From: an uncultured Atopobiaceae bacterium
GTDB lineage: Bacteria > Actinomycetota > Coriobacteriia > Coriobacteriales > Atopobiaceae
Reading direction: 5' to 3'
Length of the DNA: 6,693 nt
Assembly: GCA_905233865.1 (NCBI GenBank)
Contig: CAJOGH010000078.1
Location: 1 to 6,693 of the forward strand
This document shows, in pieces, positions 1-6,693 of this stretch. A program made the position numbers and the translations under genes. How positions within the stretch are numbered: position 1 is the stretch's first letter; every line of letters starts with the position of its first letter. The notes under the pieces are model-generated. The model was not told the DNA's origin and did not search any database. It saw only the letters and a list, made by a program, of their open reading frames with translations.

Positions 1-1
1 C

Positions 2-634
2 GTCGACTCCTACGCGAGCACCACGCAGGCCGCGGGCTTTGAGGGCATAACCTACGCCGAGAGCTTCTACAAGCCCATGGTCGAGGTCGTCAACTTCCTG
101 CAGGCCAATGACTTTGACGTGTGGGTCGTGAGTGCCTGCGAGCGAGAGGCCGCCCGAGCTCTCGTTGACGAGCTGGGCATCCCCTACGACCACGTTATCG
201 CGACCGACGTCCCCTACGTTGCGAGTGAGCTGGGCGACAAGCCCGCTGACGAGTTCAACATGTCCTCTGCCGATAAGATCGTCCTGGGCGAGCCCCTTGA
301 TCCTGTCGAGTGCGGCCAGTCCAACAAGCCGGCAGCCATCGAGCGTGAGATCGGCAGGCGGCCCATCATCGCCTTCGGTAACAGTAAGGGCGACTATTCC
401 ATGCTCAACTATGCCAAGGGCAACCCTGCGCATCCGGGCCTCGGCATGCTTGTGGTCTGCGACGACACGACGCGCGAGTACGGCAGCGACTCCAAGGCTG
501 CCGACTATCGCAACGAGATAGCGGCACAGGGCTGGACGGGCATCTCGATGGCAAACGACTGGTCGACCATATACGGCGAGGGTGTGCGCAAGACGCAGTT
601 GCCGGGAACAGCCGCCATGGCAGAGGCGGCGTAG
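2..634 (+). CDS. HAD-superfamily hydrolase (phosphatase-like), 5'-truncated by the window edge
   Basis: The frame is open from base 2 to the TAG at 632-634, giving 210 visible residues; the true start lies left of the window. Three of the four HAD motifs are present. Motif II is the Ser of VVSAC (visible residue 44), motif III is the Lys of SNKPAAIER (about residue 109), and motif IV is GNSKGDYSML (about 126-135) with its acidic residue in GD. Motif I, the DxDx(T/V) loop carrying the nucleophilic Asp, must lie upstream and cannot be checked. The motif order and the GNSxGD form of motif IV resemble phosphoserine-phosphatase-like HAD hydrolases that remove phosphate from small molecules. The family is broad, so the substrate is unknown. 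The ATG at 77 is internal: the residues before it continue the same fold and no Shine-Dalgarno site precedes it. The next gene, idi, is 92 bp downstream on the same strand, with no obvious terminator between. I am confident of the superfamily and unsure of the role. Confidence 0.85.
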   Translation, partial: VDSYASTTQAAGFEGITYAESFYKPMVEVVNFLQANDFDVWVVSACEREAARALVDELGIPYDHVIATDVPYVASELGDKPADEFNMSSADKIVLGEPLDPVECGQSNKPAAIEREIGRRPIIAFGNSKGDYSMLNYAKGNPAHPGLGMLVVCDDTTREYGSDSKAADYRNEIAAQGWTGISMANDWSTIYGEGVRKTQLPGTAAMAEAA

Positions 635-681
635 GCAACAACGTCCGACTGGCGTGAGAGTCAGGCAAGTGCACTCATGTA

Positions 682-693
682 CCATAGCTATGG
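682..693. promoter_or_regulatory. Perfect 12-bp palindrome upstream of idi, possible operator
   Basis: CCATAGCTATGG reads the same on both strands and ends 33 bp before the idi start codon. It lies in the only non-coding stretch between the HAD gene and idi. The position suits a dimeric regulator binding site or a small RNA hairpin, but no regulator is encoded in the window and no clear -35/-10 pair is visible beside it. Chance is possible, so this is a candidate only. Confidence 0.25.
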
Positions 694-714
694 CCCGCGC
701 CATTCGACACTGTC

Positions 715-722
715 TGGGGGAT
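715..722 (+). promoter_or_regulatory. G-rich ribosome binding site that decides the idi start
   Basis: A run of five G (716-720) followed by AT lies about six bases before the GTG at 727. The competing ATG at 748 has no purine-rich sequence at the right distance. This favours the GTG start. Confidence 0.5.
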
Positions 723-726
723 AGAC

Positions 727-1287
727 GTGAACGCAGCGACCAATACCATGAGTAGCGACCCCGCACGTGGTGACATGCTCATCCTTGTGGACGGCCTTGA
801 CCGCCCGGTGGGCACCGCTACCAAGGAGGATGCGCATCGCCAAGGCCTCCTCCACCGTGCCTTCTCCGTAGTCCTCACACGCGAGCACGAGGGCACAACG
901 GAAGTGCTGCTGTCACAGCGCGCGGCCGGCAAGTATCACTCGGGGGGCCTGTGGGCCAACTCGTGCTGCTCCCACCCGCGCGAGGATGAGAGCGTCGTAG
1001 ACGCGGCCTACCGCCGTGTCCGCGAGGAACTGGGATGCGAGGCTTGTGGCCTGCGCGAGGTTGCTGCCTTCGCGTATCGTGCCCCATTCGACAACGGTCT
1101 TGTGGAGCACGAGTACGACCATGTGCTCGTAGGCACCTGTGTCGGAGAGCTCGCGCCCGACCCCTCGGAGGTCAGCGGGGTTCGCTGGGCTAGCGTTGAC
1201 GAGGTAGCCCGAGAGCTTGCCAATGCGCCTGGAGTCTGGTGCGCATGGGCACCAATGGCGCTGTCGCTCGCGCTAAGGGATCTGTAA
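727..1287 (+). CDS. idi: Isopentenyl-diphosphate delta-isomerase, type 1
   Basis: This 186-residue protein interconverts isopentenyl diphosphate and dimethylallyl diphosphate, balancing the two C5 units for isoprenoid synthesis in the cytosol. Its length is typical of the bacterial type 1 (Nudix-fold) enzyme. The metal-site histidines are H37 and H43 in EDAHRQGLLHRAF and H83 in CCSHP. C81 matches the catalytic Cys67 of the E. coli enzyme. E127 and E129 in VEHEYDH match the E. coli pair Glu114/Glu116, and W174 matches the conserved C-terminal Trp. A Nudix-like helix with RVREELG lies at 97-103. These assignments come from remembered E. coli Idi motifs, not from a computed alignment. The residue before the catalytic Cys is also Cys (C80), where E. 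coli has Val. Translation most likely starts at GTG 727, which has a G-rich site six bases upstream; ATG 748 would lose only seven residues, all before the fold. The gene may be read together with the HAD gene or from its own promoter in the 92-bp gap. Confidence 0.95.
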   Translation: MNAATNTMSSDPARGDMLILVDGLDRPVGTATKEDAHRQGLLHRAFSVVLTREHEGTTEVLLSQRAAGKYHSGGLWANSCCSHPREDESVVDAAYRRVREELGCEACGLREVAAFAYRAPFDNGLVEHEYDHVLVGTCVGELAPDPSEVSGVRWASVDEVARELANAPGVWCAWAPMALSLALRDL

Positions 1288-1304
1288 CGTACACTTATGG
1301 CGAG

Positions 1305-1328
1305 AAGATATTTACTATCGAATATCTT
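1305..1328. repeat. AT-rich inverted repeat in the convergent junction
   Basis: AAGATATT (1305-1312) and AATATCTT (1321-1328) are exact reverse complements, separated by 8 bases and lying 18 bp after the idi stop codon. The stem is almost all A/T and no clear T-run follows on either strand, so it is a poor intrinsic terminator by itself. It stands out mainly because the surrounding DNA is GC-rich. It could be part of the idi 3' end or a protein site. Confidence 0.35.
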
Positions 1329-1333
1329 ATATG

Positions 1334-1375
1334 GGAAAACGTAACCCAAAGAAAGCTTAGTGCACTTTACGGGTT
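1334..1375 (-). terminator. Possible intrinsic terminator of the leftward ABC operon
   Basis: Read on the minus strand, AACCC-GT-AAAG (1375-1365) can pair with CTTTGGGTT (1351-1343). This makes a 9-bp stem with a two-base bulge and a 13-base loop. ACGTTTTCCC follows, giving a run of four T. The hairpin begins within the last codons of the TM288-like exporter gene, where a terminator for the operon would be expected. The stem is only moderately strong and the T-run short, so the call is tentative. Confidence 0.35.
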
Positions 1376-3181
1376 CACGGAGGCCCGAGTGTACATCTCA
1401 GCGTAGAGGCCGCCACGCGCAAGCAGCTCCTCGTGGGTTCCACGCTCGACGATGCGACCTGCATTCATGACGCAAATCAAGTCTGCGTCGCGCACCGTGG
1501 ACAGGCGATGAGCCACAACGAGTGACGTACGCCCACGCGCGAGCTCGTCAAAAGCCGCTTGCACTTGGACCTCGGTGCGCGTGTCGATTGAGCTCGTGGC
1601 CTCATCGAGCAGCAGGATGGCAGGGTCGGCAAGCATGGCGCGTGCGATGCACACGAGCTGGCGCTGTCCCTGCGAGAGGGTAAGCCCACGCTCCCCCACC
1701 ACGGTGTCCAGCCCATCGGGCAGGTTCTTGGCAAAGCTCATCACACGCTGCTCGCGCGTGGTACCGACGCGCCCGTAGGCGATGTTGTCAGCTATTGTTC
1801 CCTCGAACACCCAGGTGTCCTGAAGCACCATGCCCATGCGCGCATGAAGCTCGTCCGCGGCGCGCTCACGCACGTCAACACCGTCAACAAGCACGCGTCC
1901 CTGCTGTGCCTCGAAGAAGTGCATAACTAGGCTCACGAGCGTGGTCTTGCCACAGCCTGTGGGACCCACGAGCGCCACCTTCATGCCAGGGCGAGCCTCG
2001 AGGCACACGTCATGCAAGACAGGCTTGTCAGGATCGTACCCAAAGGTCACATGGTCAAGGCAAACACTCCCGTCTGGCACGTCCGGCATGACCGGCTCCG
2101 CGGGCTGCACGTCCTCAGGAGCCTCGAGCAGAGCAATCACGCGACGTGCGCTCGCAAGGGCGGCCTGCACCTGCGAGAGTGTCGCCGTGATCTCGTTGAT
2201 GGGCTTGGTGAACTGAGCGGCATAGGCAAGGAGCGCCTGCACGGAGCCGACCGTGAGCGTCGTTGCGGCGCCAGCGGCAAGGGTGGAGCAGCCCACGATG
2301 GCCACAGCCGCGTACACGAGGTTGTTGACCAGGCGCGTCGAGGGGTTTGAGAGCGAGCTTATGAACTGCGCGCGCTCCCCCACCACAAACAGCTCGTCAT
2401 TGGCCTCGTCAAAACGAGCGAGCTCGTCCTCCCCCCGCGAGAAGAGCGAGAGCAGCTCAAGGTTGGCAACGTCCTCCTGCACACGCGCGCCAAGGGTACC
2501 CTGGAGCGCCTGCTGTCGGTCATAGCTCCTGCGCGACGCCCGTGCGATGCCAGCGGCCACAAGCGCACCGGCAGGTGCCGCCAGAGCAACCACGATGGCC
2601 ATTGGCAGCGACGTCATTGCCATTGCCACGAGGGTGCCCACGATCATCACTGAGCCCTGGGCAAGCTGCGTCACGCCCTGGAGCAGGCCGTCGCCCACCT
2701 GGTCGACATCTACGACCACGCGCGCCATGACGTCACCCGTGGAATGCCCCTCGACCCAAAAGACCGGTAGCCTCCCGACCTTGGCATAGGCGTCGCGACG
2801 CAGGTCACGAACGACCTTATAGCACAGACGCCCCATGAGCCACGAGCTCAGCCATTGCAGGACCACGGCCGCGGCGACCACGCCACCAAGGACCAGCAGC
2901 TCCTGAGCCAGGCGCGCTCCATCGACGTTACCTGTTCCCACAATGGCATCGATGCCGCGACCCACAAGGATGGGCACGAGCACCTGACAGCCAACACTTG
3001 CGATGGCGCAGGCCCAGCCGAGCGCAAGCGTCCACCCGTGCCCGCCGACATAGGGAGCGAGGCGCGCGAGGCAGTGCCGAAGCGCCATCGATTCCTCGGG
3101 GAGGTCTCGCCCGGGGGAAGACCCGCTGCCTGCCAGGGTCGTCATGGCAGATCCCGCCGAAGCGGCATAGGGGTTACTCAT
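1367..3181 (-). CDS. ABC exporter half-transporter, TM288-like catalytic subunit
   Basis: This 604-residue fused membrane/ATPase protein is close in size to TM288 of Thermotoga. A Ser/Gly/Ala-rich N-terminus (about 1-33) leads into a six-helix type IV exporter domain (about 45-345), then the nucleotide-binding domain (about 372-598). All ATPase motifs are canonical: Walker A GPTGCGKTT (406-414), Q-loop Gln454, signature LSQGQ (502-506), Walker B ILLLDE with catalytic Glu527, and H-loop His558. Its partner is the degenerate protein encoded just upstream; the two should form one heterodimer in the inner membrane. Substrate unknown. The ATG at 3181 overlaps the upstream stop codon (ATGAGTAA) and has a strong ribosome site, GAGGGGGTGA, which supports translational coupling. 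A second ATG at 3088 also has a good site (GAGGA), so a 573-residue form is possible. Oddly, only 17 residues separate NIAY (466-469) from LPDG (487-490), eight fewer than in the partner. Confidence 0.93.
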   Translation of the reverse strand: MSNPYAASAGSAMTTLAGSGSSPGRDLPEESMALRHCLARLAPYVGGHGWTLALGWACAIASVGCQVLVPILVGRGIDAIVGTGNVDGARLAQELLVLGGVVAAAVVLQWLSSWLMGRLCYKVVRDLRRDAYAKVGRLPVFWVEGHSTGDVMARVVVDVDQVGDGLLQGVTQLAQGSVMIVGTLVAMAMTSLPMAIVVALAAPAGALVAAGIARASRRSYDRQQALQGTLGARVQEDVANLELLSLFSRGEDELARFDEANDELFVVGERAQFISSLSNPSTRLVNNLVYAAVAIVGCSTLAAGAATTLTVGSVQALLAYAAQFTKPINEITATLSQVQAALASARRVIALLEAPEDVQPAEPVMPDVPDGSVCLDHVTFGYDPDKPVLHDVCLEARPGMKVALVGPTGCGKTTLVSLVMHFFEAQQGRVLVDGVDVRERAADELHARMGMVLQDTWVFEGTIADNIAYGRVGTTREQRVMSFAKNLPDGLDTVVGERGLTLSQGQRQLVCIARAMLADPAILLLDEATSSIDTRTEVQVQAAFDELARGRTSLVVAHRLSTVRDADLICVMNAGRIVERGTHEELLARGGLYAEMYTRASVNP

Positions 3182-4913
3182 GGTCGCTCACCCCCTCGTT
3201 GCCGCTCCAGTCCTGTGAGCTCACGGTGTCTTGGTAGACACGACAGCTTCGCATAAGCTCGTTATGGGTACCCAAGCCTGCAACCGCGCCATGGTACAGG
3301 ACGAGCACCTGGTCGCAGTCAACGATGTCAGCTACGCGCTGCGATATGACAACACAGGCGGGACGAGGCTCAAGACGTGCAACCGCCTCGCGCAGACGAG
3401 CGGCCGTGACCGTGTCAAGTGCAGACGTGACCGAGTCGAGCACAAGCACCCGTGGGTTGCCGACAAGAGCCCTCGCCACGCAAAGGCGCTGCCGCTGGCC
3501 GCCCGAGAAGTTGCGCCCACCTGCCTCCACCCACGTGTCCAGGCCATTGGGAAGCTCCCGCACAAAGTCGTCCGCCTGCGCAGCCCCAAGCGCCTCCCAC
3601 AGCGCGTCAGGACCAGCGCTCGCGTCACGCCACCTGAGGTTGTCAGCTATCGTCCCGCTCATGAGCGACGACACCTGCGGCACAACCGAGACTACCTGAT
3701 GCAGATCGGCAAGGCGCCAGTCACGCACGTCGGCCCCGCACACGTACAGGGTTCCCTCGTTAGCGTCAATGCTGCGGCCAAGCAGGCGTGCAAGCGTCGT
3801 CTTGCCCGAACCCGTACCACCGATGACACCCAAGGTCTCGCCTGGTGCAAGCGCAAGGCTCACACCCTCAAGAGCACGACCACCCTCGTCATATGCGAGG
3901 CCAACGCCCACGAGCTCGAGGGCTGGCATACCGTCAAGCGCAACGGCACCCGCACCGTCGACAACCGAGGACTCATGGTCAAGCACCTCAACAATTCTCG
4001 TGGCGCTCGCGCTCGCACGAGTGAAGATGACCATGATGTTGGCAATGTAGCCAATGGCGGCAAGCGTCTGGATCATGTAGTTCACGAATGCCATGACCTG
4101 GCCCTGCGTAAGGTCGCCTGCATCCACGCGCACGCCGCCAAACCACAGGATCGCGATGATTGCCGCGTCCAGAATGGCCATGGACGCCGGGTTTAGCAGG
4201 CTCGACACGCGCGCAGACGCGACAGAGACGCGCACCTGCTCCTGGGCGACCCGGTCAAAACGCGCACGCTCGTAATCAACCCTCCTGAACGCACGAACCA
4301 CACGAGTGCCCTCGAGCGTCTCGCGCGCGAGGCGAAGCATGGTGTCAACACCGGCCTGCATGCGGGCAAAGTAGGGCACCGAGCGCGACATGACGAGCCA
4401 GAACACGAGGCTCACGGCAATGGCGGAACCCAGGAACACGAGGCCAAGCTGCCAGTCGATCAGAAGTGCCGCCACAAGCGATCCAAGGGCCAGGTAGGGC
4501 CAGCGCACCAGCTGACGCATCCCCAGGGCGATGGCCAGCTGCACCTGGTTGACGTCCGAGGTCACGCGCGCCACCAGGGACGGGCCGCCAAAGGCCGCGA
4601 GGTCGCGCCCGGAATAGGACGTCACGCGCGCCATGACGTCATGACGCAGCGCCGTACCCACGCCCTGGCTCGTGCGAGCCGCGCACCGCTGATCCACGAG
4701 CGTGAAGCCATATCCCACAAGCGTCATGACCACAAGCGCCACGCCACCGCGCGCAACCGCGCCCATGTCGCGCGCAGCCACGCCCGCGTCAATCATGTAC
4801 GCGATGACAAGCGGCGTGATGACGTCAAAGGTGGCCTCGATGAGCTTTGCCACGGGCCCTATCACAGCCAAGGCCCTAAAGGGACCTAGATAGCGTCTGA
4901 GCAGCTCGAACAT
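3174..4913 (-). CDS. ABC exporter half-transporter, TM287-like subunit with degenerate ATP site
   Basis: This 579-residue protein is almost the length of TM287 of Thermotoga. It has six predicted membrane helices (about 13-35, 55-75, 135-155, 157-177, 245-262, 272-297) and an ATPase domain (about 330-560). Walker A is GGTGSGKT (365-372), the Q-loop Gln is 413, and the signature is FSGGQ (469-473) preceded by EAGGRN, as in TM287. Walker B reads VLVLDS, so Ser494 replaces the catalytic Glu. The H-loop His is Gln525 (VISQR). These changes mark the degenerate half of a heterodimeric exporter, where the canonical FSGGQ signature completes the partner's active site. The C-terminal VAGLGTHNELMRSCRVY segment also resembles TM287. 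It starts at ATG 4913, five bases after the ABC-F stop, with only a weak ribosome site (GCAGG about ten bases upstream), suggesting coupling to the upstream gene. It overlaps the TM288-like gene by 8 bp. Substrate unknown; multidrug export is common in this family but unproven here. Confidence 0.93.
   Translation of the reverse strand: MFELLRRYLGPFRALAVIGPVAKLIEATFDVITPLVIAYMIDAGVAARDMGAVARGGVALVVMTLVGYGFTLVDQRCAARTSQGVGTALRHDVMARVTSYSGRDLAAFGGPSLVARVTSDVNQVQLAIALGMRQLVRWPYLALGSLVAALLIDWQLGLVFLGSAIAVSLVFWLVMSRSVPYFARMQAGVDTMLRLARETLEGTRVVRAFRRVDYERARFDRVAQEQVRVSVASARVSSLLNPASMAILDAAIIAILWFGGVRVDAGDLTQGQVMAFVNYMIQTLAAIGYIANIMVIFTRASASATRIVEVLDHESSVVDGAGAVALDGMPALELVGVGLAYDEGGRALEGVSLALAPGETLGVIGGTGSGKTTLARLLGRSIDANEGTLYVCGADVRDWRLADLHQVVSVVPQVSSLMSGTIADNLRWRDASAGPDALWEALGAAQADDFVRELPNGLDTWVEAGGRNFSGGQRQRLCVARALVGNPRVLVLDSVTSALDTVTAARLREAVARLEPRPACVVISQRVADIVDCDQVLVLYHGAVAGLGTHNELMRSCRVYQDTVSSQDWSGNEGVSDHE
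3188..3197 (-). promoter_or_regulatory. Ribosome binding site inside the upstream gene for the TM288-like subunit
   Basis: On the minus strand, GAGGGGGTGA ends six bases before the ATG at 3181. It lies inside the last codons of the TM287-like gene. This supports the overlapping start as used, and coupled production of the two subunits. Confidence 0.65.
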
Positions 4914-4918
4914 GAGGA

Positions 4919-6693
4919 CTACGCCTGCCCAAGCTGCTCAGAGAGCTCAAGCCACTCCGTCTCGAGCTCGTCGATGCGCGCGCGTGCCGCCTCAAGCTCG
5001 CTCGTCAGCCGCGTGAGCTCCTCATAGTCGGTGGCATCCGCCGCCTCGAGCTCCGCGCGGATACGGTCCGGCTCACCCGAGGCCTTCTCCAGCTTGCGCT
5101 CGCACGAGTCAAAGCGACGCTTGAGCTCACGGCGCTCCTTGTTGGAAAGTCTAGGCGTCTCTTGGCTCTTCTCGGCCACTGGCTCATCTGTGGAATCCGA
5201 GCTCGCGCGACGCGAGAAACGCTCTCCTGTAGGTGCAGAGCCCAACCGCTTGAGGTATTCGTCGACCCCTCCCGGCACATGGCTGAGGCTTCCGTCGATA
5301 AGAGCATACTGGTCGTCGGTCACACGCTCCATGAGGTAGCGGTCGTGGGTCACGATTACCAGGGTGCCCGGCCAGGTGTCCAGCAGGTCCTCCATGACGG
5401 CGAGCATGTCGGTGTCCAAGTCGTTGCCCGGCTCGTCCAGAACGAGCACATTTGGCTCCTCGATGAGCAGCAGCATGAGAGCGAGTCTGCGACGCTGGCC
5501 TCCCGAGAGGTCGGCCACGTAGGTCATGAGCTCGCGAGAGTCAAAGCCCAGGCGCTCCAGGAGCTGCGAGGGCGTGACCTCGCGCCCGTCGATGACCACG
5601 TAGTGCTTGGTGCGGGCCAGAAGGTCGCGCACACGCCAGTCCTCCTTGTCGGACAAGGACGTCAGGTGCTGACTCAGCTGTCCCAGGCGCACGCTCTTGC
5701 CGATCTTCACGCGTCCCGCCGTGGGCTCCAACTGCCCCATCATGACCTTGAGCAGCGTCGTCTTGCCCGCACCGTTCTCGCCCAAGATGCCCACGCGCTC
5801 GCCAGGGCCTATGATCCAGTCGATGGGGCCAAAGACATGGTTGGACCCAAAGTCACGACAGGCGCCCTTGAGCTCTATGACCTGCTTGCCCAGGCGACTG
5901 ACTGCCAGCCGCTTGAGTTCGAGAGGATTGCGCAGCGGTGGGTCGTCGGCAATGAGCGCCTGTGCCTCCTTGATGCGGAACTTGGGCTTGGACGTTCGCG
6001 CCTTGGCGCCGTGTGCCAGCCAGTTGAGCTCCTTGCGCAGGGTGTTCTGGCGGCGCTCCTCGGCAACGGCGGCCTGACGCTCGCGCTCCACACGCTGCTG
6101 GATATAGGCGGAGTAGCCTCCCTCAAACGGCTCGACGCGACGGTCGTGGACCTCCCACATGGAGGTGCAGACCTCGTCGAGGAACCAGCGGTCATGCGTG
6201 ACCGTGAGCAGGGCTCCCTGTCCGGCCGGCCAACGGCGCTTGAGGTGCTCCGCCAGCCAGGCGATCGCGTGCATGTCAAGGTGGTTGGTGGGCTCGTCCA
6301 GGCAGAGGACGTCCCAGTCCTGCACCAGAAGGCGAGCGAGGTCGCAGCGACGCCGCTGGCCACCCGAGAGTGTGCCCACGAGCGCCTGCGGGTCTATGTC
6401 GGCCAGCAACTCGTCCATGATCGCGCGCGTGCCCGCGTCGGTGGCCCACACGTAGTCAGGCACGTCGCCCACGACGGCGCGGATGACGGTCGACTCGTCG
6501 TCTAGGTCATCGTCCTGCGACAACAGCCCAACATGGATGTTGTTGCGCCATGTGACAGACCCCGAGTCCGGCTCAAAGCGCTTGGCCAGAAGCCCCAGGA
6601 GCGTCGTCTTTCCGTCACCGTTGCGACCGACGATACCAATGCGGTCGCCCTCGTTGACACCGACCGTCTGGCCCTCCAGAACGTGCTTGCCCG
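4919..6693 (-). CDS. ABC-F family ATP-binding protein, Uup-like, N-terminus outside the window
   Basis: The frame is open from the right edge (6693) to TAG at 4919, giving 590 visible residues. A TTG at 6523 is internal, because Walker A of the first domain lies upstream of it. Domain 1 has Walker A GRNGDGKTT (22-30), signature LSGGQ (108-112), Walker B DEPTNHLD (132-139) and H-loop His166. The linker (about 198-268) includes an Arg/Lys-rich LRKELNWLAHGAKARTSKPK segment, as in ABC-F tRNA-interacting linkers. Domain 2 has Walker A GENGAGKTT (304-312), LSGGQ (395-399), DEPGNDLD (419-426) and His449. A charged tail (about 517-590) looks like the coiled coil of Uup. There are no membrane segments, so the protein is cytosolic. 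ABC-F proteins act on the ribosome; E. coli Uup is also linked to DNA branch handling. DEPGN has Gly where DEPTN is usual. This is the first visible gene of the operon, and no promoter is in view. A resistance-type ABC-F is less likely given the tail, but it is not excluded. Confidence 0.92.
   Translation of the reverse strand, partial: GKHVLEGQTVGVNEGDRIGIVGRNGDGKTTLLGLLAKRFEPDSGSVTWRNNIHVGLLSQDDDLDDESTVIRAVVGDVPDYVWATDAGTRAIMDELLADIDPQALVGTLSGGQRRRCDLARLLVQDWDVLCLDEPTNHLDMHAIAWLAEHLKRRWPAGQGALLTVTHDRWFLDEVCTSMWEVHDRRVEPFEGGYSAYIQQRVERERQAAVAEERRQNTLRKELNWLAHGAKARTSKPKFRIKEAQALIADDPPLRNPLELKRLAVSRLGKQVIELKGACRDFGSNHVFGPIDWIIGPGERVGILGENGAGKTTLLKVMMGQLEPTAGRVKIGKSVRLGQLSQHLTSLSDKEDWRVRDLLARTKHYVVIDGREVTPSQLLERLGFDSRELMTYVADLSGGQRRRLALMLLLIEEPNVLVLDEPGNDLDTDMLAVMEDLLDTWPGTLVIVTHDRYLMERVTDDQYALIDGSLSHVPGGVDEYLKRLGSAPTGERFSRRASSDSTDEPVAEKSQETPRLSNKERRELKRRFDSCERKLEKASGEPDRIRAELEAADATDYEELTRLTSELEAARARIDELETEWLELSEQLGQA

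Noticed and set aside
1477..1734. Possible frameshift in the TM288-like gene near the shortened helix, suggested by an overlapping minus-strand frame
   Set aside because: The main frame holds the signature, Walker B and H-loop without a break. The overlapping frame has no family motif, so the shortening is in-frame.
3231..4196. Plus-strand open frame (321 codons) opposite the TM287-like gene
   Set aside because: It is antisense to a clear exporter ATPase domain. Its composition is rich in Arg, His and Thr, as expected of a shadow frame, and no family motif is seen.
4561..4633. Thirteen-base direct repeat GTCACGCGCGCCA at 4561 and 4621, exactly 60 bp apart
   Set aside because: Both copies encode an ARVT motif in the transmembrane domain of the TM287-like protein. 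The match stops outside those codons, so it reflects similar coding content rather than a mobile or recombination repeat.
4633..4642. Ten-base palindrome ATGACGTCAT inside the TM287-like gene
   Set aside because: It lies inside a coding region, is short, and is made of common codons. There is no sign of regulatory use.
5162..6505. Long plus-strand open frame (447 codons) opposite the ABC-F gene
   Set aside because: It lies wholly antisense to a gene with complete ABC motifs, shows no recognisable domain, and long antisense frames are expected in GC-rich coding DNA.
6521..6523. TTG as the start of the ABC-F protein
   Set aside because: The same frame continues upstream to the window edge and contains the first Walker A motif (GRNGDGKTT), so the true start is outside the window.

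Overview
This is a high-GC window that looks actinobacterial. The ATP-binding protein at the right end resembles the actinobacterial Uup type of ABC-F protein, and codon use is strongly G/C-biased at third positions in every gene. A member of the Coriobacteriia (Olsenella/Atopobium/Collinsella relatives) is my best guess. That guess rests on protein flavour only, not on any marker gene.

Left part, plus strand (1-1287): the C-terminal 210 residues of a HAD-superfamily hydrolase, cut by the window start, are followed after 92 bp by a complete type 1 isopentenyl-diphosphate delta-isomerase (idi, Nudix fold). The gap between them carries a perfect 12-bp palindrome and a G-rich ribosome binding site for a GTG start. 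Positions 1288-1366 form a short AT-rich junction between convergent genes. It holds an AT-rich dyad and a hairpin followed by a short T-run that could terminate the leftward operon.

Right part, minus strand (6693 down to 1367): three ABC genes in tight series, transcribed right to left. First is a Uup-like ABC-F protein (two ABC domains plus a C-terminal coiled coil, N-terminus outside the window). Five bases later comes a TM287-like half-transporter whose nucleotide-binding domain is degenerate (Ser for the catalytic Glu, Gln for the H-loop His). It overlaps by 8 bp the gene for a TM288-like half-transporter with canonical catalytic residues. The two half-transporters should form one asymmetric heterodimeric exporter with one degenerate and one active ATP site. 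The substrate cannot be read from the sequence.

No RNA gene, CRISPR array, insertion sequence or phage gene was seen. I found no convincing new biological system. The points most worth a second look are an eight-residue shortening in the helical subdomain of the TM288-like ATPase, the extreme degeneracy of its partner's ATP site, and the close coupling of an ABC-F gene to an exporter pair.
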